Below, in pieces: positions 53,004-64,000 of a DNA stretch of 64,000 nucleotides. Under the pieces are notes generated by a model that did no database searches, had not been told where the DNA came from, and was given only the letters and a program-made list of their open reading frames with translations. This DNA is from Hysterangium stoloniferum (taxonomy: Eukaryota; Basidiomycota; Agaricomycetes; Hysterangiales; Hysterangiaceae). The number at the start of each line of letters is the position of its first letter. The first letter of the stretch is position 1. The position numbers were made by a program, and so were the translations under genes. The stretch spans positions 248,001-312,000 of the forward strand of contig WHVD01000074.1 of NCBI GenBank assembly GCA_015178975.1. Reading direction: 5' to 3'.

Positions 53004-54200
53004 ATGCCTTCCCCTAATCCAAATGCTCATTCTCGGCAGCAGTACTCAAAGGACCTGAAGGAACGAGTCATATACCAGCACTATACACTAGAACACACCT
53101 CCACCCAGATTTCCAATAACCTCAACATGTCACTTTGTGTGGTGCAACATGTCTTGCAGACCCACAAGGAGATTGGAGAAGCTGTGAAGGATCCAAATAA
53201 GTACCAGAAGATGGGCAAGGAGCAGTTGCTGGATGATTGTCATGTTGAGGTATAGTCTTGACCTATCTTCCAGTCATCAGCACATCTCTCATTTCTGCTC
53301 CAAGTTCATGTTAGCTCTTCTGGATCGTTCTCCAGACATATACCTAGATGAGATTGCAGAGCAGCTCTTAGAGCAACATGGGGTAGCTGTCTCTCTCTCC
53401 ACCATTCAACGGTCCCTCAAATTCCTTGGTATTACAAGTAAAAAGGTATGTGCTCAATGCTTAGTTACTAGTTGTATTACCACTCAAAGGTTGCTGCTGA
53501 ACGCTGCAAAGAAGCTCATGAAACATTCCAATTTGAGATTGCCAAGGAACCCCCCTGGTGTCTTGTCTTTGGTGATGAGACTGCTGTGAACATACTCACA
53601 ACCTACCACACTATGGGACGTGCAATGAAGGGGAAGTGTGCTGCTGTGCACAGTTATTTTCAGTGTGGAGAATGGTGAGTCCCTTGATGCTCTTGCAGTT
53701 GCACCACCTGAACTACAATCACAGCTATTCAATCCTTCCAGCACTATCCCCCAATGGCATTATTTATGCTCAGATTGTTCAAGGTTCATTCAATGGTAAT
53801 TCCTTCAAAGCATGGCTTTCAGGACTTCTTAAAGAAATGAACCCATACCCTGAGCCACAGAGTGTGCTAGTTATTGATAATTGTGCAATTCATCATGTGG
53901 ATGGGGTCAAAGAAATGTGTGACCAGTGGTAAGCACTTTAACTGTTTAGACATTTTTCAAATGCTGAATTCCTGCAGGGGTGTCAAACTTATGTACTTAC
54001 CACCATACTCACCTGATTTCAACCTGATTGAAGAGTTTTTCTCATTCATCAAGGCTTACATTCGTCATCATGGTGGACACTTCTGCAGTGATATTGAAGC
54101 TGGTCAGAAGGGCAAGCCTTACTTATTTCTGTATGGTGCTTTAGAGGCTGTCAGACCCCATCACATTCACGGTTGGTTCCCTCATTCTAAATATGTCTAG
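53004..54200 (+). CDS. DDE (Tc1/IS630-type) transposase, five exons, intact
   Basis: Exons 53004-53249, 53305-53445, 53490-53674, 53725-53928 and 53978-54200 join in phase across four 44-55-bp introns to give about 332 residues without a stop. The N-terminus (QYSKDLKERVIYQHYTLEHT) and GVAVSLSTIQRSLKFLGI are helix-turn-helix parts. Catalytic residues are Asp about 158 in CLVFGDETAV, Asp about 242 in VLVIDNCAIHH and Glu about 277 in YSPDFNLIEEFFSFIKAYI, 34 residues after the second Asp, so DD34E as in Tc1. YSILPALSPNGIIYAQIVQG and MNPYPEPQ are typical of the intron-rich fungal DDE branch of this superfamily. I saw no terminal inverted repeats within about 50 bp of either end, so it may be an immobile or domesticated copy, or have distant ends. 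Confidence 0.92.
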
Positions 54201-54286
54201 CTAGGTAGTTTTACTTGTGACATACTCATAGTATTGCATATAAATTGGCATGGAACAAGTATACAAAACAACTATTGCCAGATCTT

Positions 54287-56183
54287 TCAGATTAGAGAAT
54301 CACACTGTGCTTGGTTAACTGCCTTCTTCACAGCTTTGGAGACAAAGTTTGCATTTCCTTCACTCAAGCTGCACAGTGGTCCCTCAAACCGACTCTCTGA
54401 CATTCCTGCTATCTCATCAATGCAAAGGAAATCCTTTGCCACAAGGTTAGCAGCTATGCCATCTAGGCCACAACACTGAGGATGGTGTTCCATAAGTTCC
54501 TGAAAAAAAACCTCCATCTCTGGGTAATCAATGTCAAAACTCATGTTCAACAGACCACCACTGTTGCTAGAGTTGGCCACTGTTGCTGTGCTAAGGACAG
54601 TAGGGGCCTGAGCCACTGGAGGTGCATGCATCATGCTTGCAAATCCCGAGGCCATGCCCATCATCATGGCAGCAAATGGGGCGGTAGTATTGGTCATGTC
54701 CATAGGGCAAGGTCCAGTGGCTAGTGTAGGTACAGAAGCTGTTTTGGCAAGATGTTCAGCTCTGGTGGCATGGAAGTCTTCAAATGCACCAGTGTCAGGT
54801 GGAATATCCAGCGTTACTCCATGTGCATCATGGGCTTATCTCAGGGTCAGCAATATATAATATATTAGTTTGTTCCACTCACTATCGCACATGCCCATGC
54901 ATGAATTTGCACCAAAGTCAGAGGCACATGCATGGCATGCTTGTTGACTTTGCAATACACTTCCTCACCACACTTGGTGCATTGCTTGAGTCAATTTTTG
55001 AGAATCTGCATCTTTTATTTCTCCTTGATAGACATTAGTTCACTCTCATTTAACTGCAGCCCCCCTGACCCAGCAGTTGTATCCAAGTTCAACATTGGCA
55101 GCTCTACAGTTTTGCCCCTGTATTTTCTGTTGCTAGTATGGGCATGAAGAGCACTGGTAGTTGTATCTGCAAGTCTCTTTTGCAAGGAGGCCATATACTT
55201 TGAAATTTGTCAACAAGATGCACCTGTCAGTCCAGGCAGACACAAGCTTACCCCCTGGGACTCATCAACCAGAAGCTTGCCATTGATAATTGCATCTTTT
55301 GGATGGACCAAGTGAGCATGCTGCTTCAGACCCTCCCAATCTATCTCAGTGCGAAGGTTGATGCCTTCAGGTGGACTTCACTTGAGAACATACAGTAGAT
55401 CTGGCTTTCTAGCAAAGTTATGGCATCCCATAAACTCATGTATATTATGCAGTGCTTCAGAAAAGGTGGTACCAAATGGAATAGTAAGTCTGCCTTGCCT
55501 ATTTGAAAATCCAAGTGGAATGAAGATGGCTAAAGCTGATGTCACAAAGTCAGGGGTACAAGTGTCAGATGATTGAAGTACATACTTTGGTCATTGTCCA
55601 ACAATATTGGTTGTGCCTTCGCAGCTGCTTTGGGAGGCCTTTCCTTAGTCTTTGCCCTCCTCTTCAGCTTCTGTTCCTCCTCAATGGTGCTGTTGTCATT
55701 ATCTTTCTCACTATCAGCACTGACCATCACAATGTCTTCAGAATCGACACTGTCACTAGCATCTACTTCTGGTCTATAGTCATCAACAGCTGCATCTTTT
55801 GGAGTATCCTGAAGTGCATTGTCATCCAGGTCAGTGTTGGAGAGTAGGTGTGCCCAAGTGACACGTTTATGTGCAGTGTCTGAGTATGACCTGGTTTTCA
55901 TGCCAGCATCTGGAGATGCTGAATATCAACAGCAATGTTCTCAAGAGGTCAGAGACATACCTTTTCCCTCATCTGTAAGTAAAGTTTTCTTCCCTGCTTT
56001 TCGTTTTGCAGAGACTGACCTTTTATTACCCATAATGAATAAAGCTTTTGAGGGAGTGTGGGAGATTTCTTTTAGCTCAATTTTACATCTTTCCTTTGGC
56101 TCGGGGAAACCTTGAGACAGCTTCACGTTTATCTTCATTGACATGCCAACATGACTCTGAAGTATTGATACAAAGATAGACAT
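54287..56183 (-). pseudogene. Zinc-finger/SAM-like multicopy gene, nonsense-mutated
   Basis: Minus-strand exons connect well. 56183 to about 55975 (VKLSQGFPEPKERCKIELKE, ending GK) joins across a gtatgt intron to 55925-55585 (KTRSYSDTAHKRVTWAHLLS, then an acidic and a basic stretch). That joins across another to IFIPLGFSNRQGRLTIPFGT and HNIHEFMGCHNFARKPDLLY. Next, after a TGA, come NLRTEIDWEGLKQHAHLVHP and then YMASLQKRLADTTTSALHAH. After a TAA, CTKCGEEVYCKVNKHAMHVP is a Cys/His-rich finger-like stretch. The 3' exon (54703-54287) ends with a SAM-like helical segment (PEMEVFFQELMEHHPQCCGL, FLCIDEIAGMS). The TGA after LYVLK reads as CGA to TGA, a CpG loss. The family is repetitive in mushrooms with unknown function. 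It faces the transposase gene, 86 bp apart. Confidence 0.6.
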
Positions 56184-56555
56184 GATAAGGAGGGCACCTC
56201 ATCATTGAGGGTGGTCAGCAGTTGGTATGTTCAGGAATGGTAAGCAAATTTGCATTCCTTCAAGATTGAGCTGCTAACAGTATTTGTTGCCATGTCCTGT
56301 CCTACACAAACCATACACAACTTTACCAATCCCTCCACACCCCTTTTTAACCATCCCTGCTCCCTCCAACACATTTTGACCATATCTCCATCACTAACTC
56401 CCTGCCTCATCAAATGCTGCCACCATCCATTTCACCACAGAAGAACACATTCCTTTTATCCTCCACCAGTTCTGGTACCAGTTCTGGTACCAGCTCTACA
56501 CCAGCATTGTCTTACACACGAAGACTGATCCACCAATGCCTTCCAACCAACCCGG

Positions 56556-56768
56556 TGTAAGGGAGTGAGACTCCCTACACTGTGATTTGGTAATATTGAG
56601 TCTCCATTGTTACCCACTCCATTGTAGTCCACATCCTATTGTAGTCTACATCCTATTGTTCTCCATTAGTATATATTATGTACATGTGGATTTCAATATA
56701 GTAGTGGTTTATTTCCCCATCACTCATTCTAGTGTCTGTCTGCACCTGCAGCAGATACCAGTCTTACA
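56556..56768 (+). mobile_element. Solo LTR, short family (copy 2)
   Basis: A 213-bp block TGTAAG...CTTACA with 6-bp inverted tips, flanked on both sides by ccgg (56552-56555 and 56769-56772), a 4-bp duplication. It matches 9953-10146. It contains a second short hairpin near its start (gtaagggagtgagactccct). Confidence 0.78.
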
Positions 56769-56779
56769 CCGGTCTTTCT

Positions 56780-59700
56780 CCACCTCCTTTTTCCCCACAG
56801 ATTTGACCCTGAAGCCAAAACACCCAAGCATGAATGTGAATGTGAATGCTAGCATGCCTGGACAAGTCATTCCCTGCTACATATTCAGCTACTACAACTT
56901 CTGCAGGTAGAACTGGTGCTATGTTCCTCATTTTGTTGTCATTCTTTCATTTTCACTGACAATGACATCATACAGTGCTTTATCTCCAACTCAAAGGCAT
57001 GCAGAAATACTACATGTATTGTTAAGACACACTTTTGATGCACTTTGAGAGTGCAGGAGTTGTGTAAAAGTGGATGGATGACCGGTGCCCATAGGAGTGC
57101 AGTGGGAGACTTTGGCATCTGTTCTCCCACATGGTATTTACATTTAATGACTGTTTTATATCATTTCCTTCCGATATATCTACAGGTCTCAGCTTACTCT
57201 TGAGTGATCCATTTCCCAGGCAGGGTGGGATCATTGCTGGGTGTGCTGGGATCACATCTGTTACAAAAAATGTACATTAGGCACTAAATACACATATTAG
57301 CTACAACATGCTCCACAGGAGAGGTAGATCAGCCAGTGGTTCCTGTATAAATGAGTTCGCCAGGAGGAGGTGCCAAAACATGGTCAACTTGACTTTACAC
57401 ATTCCATGGGATAGTCAGTAAAAGGGGGAAGGTTGATAGCACTAGATATATACTATATAAATACTATATTACAAGTTCAGGTTCTACAGTCCATTGTACA
57501 GCCTGAAAATGAGTTCATGAGCTGCATGTACACTAGCATAGAGACAAATGTTATGTGAGGAGAATTTTTTGAAAGTAATATTGGAAAGCACTAGTATATT
57601 TAATTACAAGACAAACTATCTAGTCTTTGTGTGATTTGGTGGTGTATTTGTGGAGATATTGTGTTTGCAACTTGGGATGCATTCTGCAAAAACTAATACA
57701 AGCGCGTCCCTTATGTAAGGCAAACAGCTGTAACACAAAACAAACTACTCTACACCTTTTTTAGGCATACTATGGTAAGAGCCCATACTACATAGATAAT
57801 GCAATATACATTTACATATTATCAATGGTTTCCAATCTAGAGAAAAATATAGTAGACAACCTATTACCTTCTTGAAACTAAACCACTGTTGAAATTGTCT
57901 TTTTGCAAAAAATAATATTCTAATAAAATGTTATTTACATTGAAGACTGGCCCCAGACAATGTCATTTTAATTGTATATGTCACATATTGTCACACATGT
58001 GTGATACTTCTGGTGTTGCATAAATCTCATAATGCATTGGCTAAGGGTGGGGACAAGCATTATGCATTATGACATAATTAACTGTATTGCATTTACATGT
58101 CAGCAAACTGAACTATCTAATGCAAAATGGACAACACCAATTCTCCGGCTATTTAACAATGCTTCAAAGGCTTGGTGTAAATGACAATTGCTCCCTGATG
58201 CTAAATACATGACTTGTGATGATTGTCATGAGTGTGATCAACAAACAAAGAGAGCACAAAAGTTACACAATGCAGAAATGAAGGACAGGGACATGCAGGT
58301 GATAGGAAAGAGTAAGAGGCCACTGTGTTGGAAAAAAATCCAAAAACCCTGATCCAGCCTGAGCATGCCTTAACAGGCCAATCAGGTGCTCAGGATAGCC
58401 TAATGGCTGATCAGGCCCAGTAAAAAGTCACACTATATAGAATCACATAATGAACTTTCTATCACATTCGATGGTCTGGTCTAGGCAGTTTGTGGTTATA
58501 TGAAAATTCAAACCACCTAAATATATATAGAATCATATTGATCTATTGTGTATGGGTATAGCAAGACACACTTATCATCACATAACCCTTCCTATCAATT
58601 GGCATACAACCTCATCCAGCCTCTCTGCACACTTACCATATAACCACATCCAACCAGACTCACACCTATATGGTAATTGCAGCCGTCTGTCAACACACAC
58701 ACTGCCCTAAGTTAAAGGCATACCGGTCTAGGGAGCATGAAGACATTGAGATGATAAAGAGAAGCAGAAAGTGGCATGAGGAATCACACCAGACCAGTCT
58801 AACAACACAATGCAAGAGCCACACGAGCATGTGAAAAGAGCACCCATTGATCAAACTGTATATATAGTGATGCAGGCAGGATAAAAAGTGACCAAAGTGA
58901 CACTATGAGAGAATGTGGCAGGTAAGAGATGCAGCCTGCCAAAAGTAGAAGATAGGTGGGAAACTTGAAGAGGTGAGTGTGAGATAAAGTGGGAGACAAG
59001 GTGAGAGACACAGCTGACAAGTGCATTAGCTGTATGAGATGTGAAAATGTAGCTTGGGCTTCATAAATACTGAGGGTGCAGTACAAAATAGCAGATAGCA
59101 AGTGAATAAAGGGTGAGACCAGTGAGAGTCAGCAGTGATAACATGAGAGTGGTGACAAGCTGAAGCAGGTGACATTAGAGCAACAGAGAAGTCAAAAGGG
59201 GATGCTGAAGGATGCATTGATAGAAGTCTGGCAAAGTTTTCATGAACAATCTTGTCCTTTGCAATATGAACAACATGACCACACACTGAATGTTAATCCT
59301 CCCTAGTATTACTTGTGCCTTGGTTGCTCACCTCCCTCATTGACTTGCTGAGCATGGTCCATTTTTATTTATAATGGCAGAGGTGCATCACAATAAAGTG
59401 GAAGAGGAAACATAGCAAATAAAGGGGACGTTACTTTAATTTCTTCTTCCCCAAGTGCTTTCCAGACACATTCGAAGGTGGCTGGCATAACAGGATCATG
59501 TGTCTTGAGGTACTCAATGTAAAATAGATTTCTGGACAATGTGTTAGTCACAGCCCATAAAATATTTGGACTCACTTCACTGAATTTGTACCTGTGACAT
59601 GCCTCATCCTGGTAGTAGACCTGGTTTTATCTGCTTGCTTGTGAGCTATACAACTTGGAGGATGGGCAGATTACAAGAAGGGAAGAGTAGCAATGACATA

Positions 59701-59980
59701 CCCTTGGTCTTGTCTGCCCTATTTTGTTGAGTATTAGGTGTCATACTCTCTTTCATGGGATGAAAGCCTTCAAGATGTGTTGAAGTGCCAGTAATAACAG
59801 ATCCAAAGGCAGCATTTTTGTAGGTAGATTAAGATTAATGTTAGGAGATTGTGATAGAAAGATTGTACATACAATGGATTGATGAAAGTTATTGTTTCCT
59901 CGATTGGTGGACATGCCTGTCCACTCACCTCCACTACACTGCCCAGAGCCTATCTGCTGGTTTTTCAATGGTCTTTCCCT
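56780..59980. other. Repeat-rich intergenic DNA, no confident gene
   Basis: CpG-poor, AT-rich DNA. Short plus-strand frame 56810-56910 (KHPSMNVNVNASMPGQVIPC) and minus-strand frame 59369-59575 (LSRNLFYIEYLKTHDPVMPA) look somewhat protein-like but stand alone. No other support was found. Confidence 0.4.
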
Positions 59981-59989
59981 TCCCTTTCT

Positions 59990-61500
59990 GATGTCATCTT
60001 GGAGTTGGTTGCTTCCAGGTAGCATCATGTGTAATTATAGGATGTCTAGGGGATGTGAGTGGAGGTGAATCATCTGAGGTTTGTACAATAAGATCTAAGA
60101 TGCCAGTATCAACATGGATTGCAGGCGGTGATGGCAACAATTGCTCTGTGGTCAATATTGTGGAGAGAATCTCCTCGTGAGTTGAGGCAGTGAGGATACT
60201 GCTACTGCATGCTGGAAGTGAATGGCATGGAGGTGATTGAGGGAGGAGGAGAAGGAAATATGGTTGCATGAGGGCATTTTGAAGGCTGTGATTGCTCAGA
60301 TGATGATTCAAAAGCTACTTTATGTTTTTTAGATCCATTCCTTGTGTTATCATCCATGTTGGTGACTTCAGAATTACAATCATCCAGATTCTCCATGGCA
60401 AAGTTGGAGACACCAGGACTACCCTCCCCAACTGGATGAGTAGCTTCCTCAAAGTCAGAGTCATTGGGTCTGGCTTTAGCTGACTGACTCTTCTTCTCAC
60501 ACTGCTTCTTGTTGGTGTTCCATTGAGACAGTACATGTGATATTAGGTAGTCGGCCTTCCAGTCATCTTAGCAGATGCACACATAGGGGTATTCAGCATA
60601 CAGTTCCTGAAGAACATACCTACAGTCCACAGCACTAACTTCTGACCAAACATTTGGAATTGTGCCTTCCTTTAGAAGTTCTCGGAATATAGATCAGATA
60701 TAGCTGTGAATTGCACCTGCTGTGGTCCCATTGACAGGTGAGCCATTCGCATCCTCAATTATTCTGTGGCTATATTTTCACCCATCTGGGTCAGTCTAGC
60801 ACCCCTCAACGGGACAGGCCACAGGTAGGGTCGACTACAGCTCCACTCTTCTTCTTGTCTTCACAGAATGCGGTAAAACCATGCTGCCTTCAGAACTTGA
60901 TGTCAGAGTAGTCATCTCTCTTGGGCTCTGGAAGTGTAGATGCAGCAGATGGGCATACATATGTGGATAGAGCAACTGATGAGCTAGAAAGCTGCTGAAC
61001 AACTTGCTTCATGTCAGAATGAAGTGCCTGATAGTTAGCACTAGTGATGTCTGTCTGAGTCCGGGTATCAGGAAAAAAGGAGATTCTCACTCTAGTTGTT
61101 TGTTTGCAGCATTTAGTTTGTTATAGGCATCATACAGGTCTTCATAAGCAGCATTTCCAGCATCCAGAAGGTCTCTGTGGTTGGCAGTTTTGTAATAAAA
61201 TGTCTATTAAAAAAGGGCACATATATGTGCTCAAAACATGAAGACTATGTGGTTAACTTACAAGCTCACTGTCCTTATGGCTGCTGTAGATCAGATTGTT
61301 CTCAGACAAATTATGACTAGAATGATGTGACTGAAATTGGAGATGTCCAAATGGCTGAAACAATGACTCTCCTCTGCTTTGCTCCAGAAGAACAGGGTCA
61401 ATTACCAGGGGAGCATATGACTGTGACTTGCTTTGAGAACATATAAGAGGGCAAGGTGAGAACCATAACACTGATGACATGGTAGTAGAAGGAAAGGTCA
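59990..61500 (-). pseudogene. Decayed multicopy Agaricomycete gene (DWKA motif family)
   Basis: Pieces in order on the minus strand: YYKTANHRDLLDAGNAAYED (61200-61100, coiled coil), HSDMKQVVQQLSSSSVALST and KRDDYSDIKF (61030-60890), EDANGSPVNGTTAGAIHSYI (about 60760-60700), FRELLKEGTIPNVWSEVSAV (about 60690-60630), LQELYAEYPYVCIC, a stop, then DDWKADYLISHVLSQWNTNK (about 60570-60510). A basic/acidic tail with KKHKVAFESSSEQSQPS follows. From memory this order (coiled coil, EDENG..V.G, W, FP.LRLC..DWKA) is a widespread mushroom protein family of unknown role. Several stops show it is dead. Confidence 0.5.
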
Positions 61501-61939
61501 ACCGAGGGCTGACTAAATAATGCTGTCACCTGCAGCTAGCCATGAAGTATACTTAAACAGAGAAAGGGGAGGAGGAGGGTTGTTTGTCCCCTTACCAGCA
61601 AACAAACAGCCCAAGTGTGAAATGGAGGAACATGCCACTTTCCACATCCTCCCCACAGTTGGCATGTTCCACCCCATGCTGACTCTCCCAGAATTAGAGG
61701 TAACAGTGAAGGAATAATATTGCAAATGAACATGCCAAAAAAAAAATTTATGGTAGCATTGTGGTGTGGAAGGTAGCCATAGCTGAACATAACATCTGCT
61801 GGTCCTGCTGTGAGGAGTATGCTTTTACCACAGTTTCATTATGGTAAAACACTCCTTTTATTTTATTTATATTTTACACATTTTATTTATATATTTCCAT
61901 CCTTCATATTCTTCGAATATTGCACCATTTATTAGTTTG

Positions 61940-62290
61940 AAGCTTTGTGTATACTTGTGGGTGCACTTGGCACCAAATAGAGACAGACACACTTTTACCC
62001 AAGAACCACCACTCGTAAGACATAAACTAGGTCTACTACGAGCGGTGGTCAGGGTATCGTGTCAGCTACTACATAGGTAGCAATATTTGAACTATCTACC
62101 ACTTCTGGCCTCGAACTGTAATAGTCGAGGCCACCACTCAAACCATCGCACTCGTTGACTACTGTGTCATCTCGTGCTCTCTCTCTTACTTTCTCTTATA
62201 TTGCACCGAATAGGTCAATATTCTTCCATTCTACTCATTTCTTCGTATATAGAACAGTCTGAACTTATACCACTCTTCACACCTGCAGGG
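61940..62290 (+). mobile_element. LTR fragment, same family as 35915-36420
   Basis: Contains ttgtgtatacttgtgggtgc, cacttttaccc, the pair ggtctactacgagcggtggt and tggcctcgaactg...gtcgaggcca (a local hairpin), and ends cactcttcacacctgcag. It is unusually CpG-rich for this part of the window, which suggests a younger insertion than its surroundings. Confidence 0.55.
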
Positions 62291-63640
62291 AGAAGCCAAT
62301 GAAGAAAGCAAAAATTTCATCACAATGACGCCAGTATGCTAAGAAGGACGAAGATGTCCAATGGCTGACTGACAGGATGATAAAGGGGTCAACACCCATT
62401 AGAAGTAAATAGGTTGTCCCACTGTTGCAAAATGCATGGCCCTTATGCAAGGGCAAACCTTTGTGTCCATACCTCGTAACAACATTGTAAAAACCAGGGT
62501 TTACACATTGGTGCATAGCCTGTGGGAGTTTTCCAAGCAAAGAGAGGTGCATCTGTTGGAATGCTGTCATTAATATGTATGAAAATGTGCGAGAAGGGCA
62601 CAGTAGGGGCTAATGTCATCTCGAGTGTCAGTGACATTGATGTCATCACATTGAAGGCAAGTTTTGGACCAAGGAATGTGAAACTTTGCAAAGGGAACAT
62701 TCATTGAAGTGACACCCTTGGAGGGGGTGGTACCTCGTGACACATGGAAGATAGGGTTAAAGTCCCCCTGTGCCTTAATGGTAAGCTCACCAAGGCGACA
62801 GGCAGACCAAAAGGCAACACAGGCCACTGCAAAAATGGCAACATCAAAGGAATCTAGAAGATCCAACCAGCACCCCAGAGCCTGTATATGTTTGATGGTT
62901 ACAGCTTCCTGTTTGGGCAAGAATGTGGAATCTGAAGCAAGCTGAGTAACACCTTTAATGGTTCTGGCCAACAATGGGCCACCCAACCATGAAGCCTCAT
63001 TGAGGACATGCCAGAAATGGATGCCCTGCAGCCACTTTTTAACTGTACCTCCCCCAACCAGGCCGGCCCCCCATGTAGCAATGGAAAGAAGGTCCTCCGA
63101 AGCTGGCATCTGGTCTGCTTCGGAAATGCCCACATCATCACAAAAGCATGTGAAGTGAAGCAATCTGGCCACATAGCCAGCTAAGGAATCATCTGTTAAT
63201 GAGGCTAACATAACAGACTGCCACTGTGCAATCAAAGCTGTGGAGAAACACTTCAAAAGGAGAGTATGATGTGTGATTAAAAAAGAAGTAAGCCAAGCCA
63301 AAAATGATCCTTGGCTAGAACATGAGGTCGAAGATTTGAAGTAGAAATAGCAGATAATGGGTCAGTGGAACAATAGGGCCATCGAAGGCGAACAACTGAG
63401 TGTGGCAAGGAGGAAGAGGCCCCAGATCCCTCCTTTTCAGAAGTCACTACATGTGCATGAACATGTGCTCCAGCAATGGAAATAGACATAAGACAGGTAA
63501 GGTGCCAACTTGGGAGTGGAAACTGTGGATGCAACCTCTCAACCAGCAAACTGAGAATGCTGCGGAAAATTGGGTCAGCCAAATTGTCATCAGAGGCAAC
63601 ATAGAGAGGGGAAAGAGTGTTGTTTGCAGGGCACCACATG
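62277..63640 (-). pseudogene. DIRS/Ngaro-like element: RNase H end and tyrosine recombinase
   Basis: The upstream minus-strand frame (63640-63277) has LSPLYVASDDNLADPIFRSI, like the C-terminal RNase H stretch of DIRS-type elements (ADxPSR). It is followed by a tyrosine recombinase. A core-binding part has VARLLHFTCFCDDVGISEAD, GGTVKKWLQGIHFWHVLNEA and EAVTIKHIQALGCWLDLLDS. The catalytic part has the first Arg in AFWSACRLGELTI. After a frameshift near 62575 come DSIPTDAPLFAWKTPTGYA, KGHAFCNSGTTYLLLMGVDP and FLAYWRHCDEIFAFFIGFS. The second active-site Arg (normally GHxFRIGG) is Cys, TGC for CGC, so it is inactive. RT would lie beyond the right edge. A Crypton-type origin of the recombinase is the alternative. 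Confidence 0.72.
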
Positions 63641-63699
63641 TCAATAAGACATCTTAAGATTCTGTGTATTAACTGATGGAAATGGGTCAGTATATAGGA

Positions 63700-64000
63700 A
63701 GCTCACACAGATGTGATTCCTGAGATTCTTAGGGTAGATACATAGGATGTAATATGCAGATTATAGCAGTATTTACACAGAGGTGATTCTTAAGATTCTA
63801 GGTGTATATACACAAACCATGATATACAGACTATATGAGTACCCACACTGAGATGATTCTTAAGATTCCTGGGATAAATACATCCTACATGCTATGCAGA
63901 AAATGGATGTACTCACACAGAAGTGATTCTTGAGATTTTTAGGGTAGATACATACACAGCAGGTGATATGCAGATTATAAGATAATTCACACAAAGGTAA
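63700..64000. repeat. ~70-75-bp tandem repeat at window edge
   Basis: Four copies of a block beginning cacacagatgtgattcctga, gattcttagggtagatacat and containing atatgcagattata. They start at about 63703, 63776, 63846 and 63917, and a fifth begins at the edge. The array lies directly upstream (minus strand) of the DIRS-like RNase H fragment. Confidence 0.82.

Overview
This window looks like a piece of an Agaricomycete (mushroom-forming basidiomycete) genome. The evidence is genes cut by many 45-65 bp GT...AG introns, several protein families typical of that class (DUF6535 membrane proteins, HEAT repeats, multicopy families of unknown function), and a dense mix of transposable elements: Ty3/gypsy and Ty1/copia relics, solo LTRs, a LINE, two Tc1/mariner-type elements, a CACTA-type MITE and a DIRS/Ngaro-like tyrosine-recombinase element. 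I cannot name the species. I saw no rRNA, tRNA or CRISPR array.

Layout. 1-10.2 kb is CpG-starved repeat DNA: LTR remnants, a 17-bp tandem repeat, and a decayed Tc1/mariner element with a solo LTR nested inside it (perfect 5-bp target duplication). 10.2-17.2 kb holds an alanine-rich membrane protein gene, a small zinc-finger-like ORF, a decayed multicopy gene and a coiled-coil-tailed gene with an in-frame stop. 18.9-22.8 kb is a broken DUF6535/HEAT locus next to about 35 copies of a 72-bp palindromic minisatellite. 23.0-24.3 and 30.7-33.5 kb are two blocks of one degenerate 22-bp minisatellite family; between them lies a CpG-normal gene island with a Ser/Gly/Pro-rich gene and an intact six-exon gene that may have a PD-(D/E)XK fold. 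34-39 kb is mostly gypsy-type debris.

39.7-47.4 kb is the standout. It is a minus-strand gene, or two adjoining genes, with an N-terminal DUF6535 membrane domain followed by about 28 HEAT repeats. Each repeat is encoded by its own 117-bp exon plus a ~49-bp intron, tandemly amplified with a ~166-bp period. Seven exons at the 5' end and four at the 3' end join in phase. The repeats are nearly identical except at a few loop positions, which resembles fast-evolving recognition proteins. A receptor or self/non-self role is inference only.

47.4-64 kb holds a 1.6-kb region bounded by inverted repeats, a multi-exon gene of unknown function carrying a LINE insertion exactly at a splice acceptor, an apparently intact five-exon DDE transposase gene facing a decayed partner gene, further multicopy-family relics, solo LTRs, and the 3' part of a tyrosine-recombinase retroelement running off the right edge.

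Repeat-derived sections show strong CpG loss to TpG/CpA, consistent with cytosine methylation or a RIP-like process. The genic islands keep CpG.
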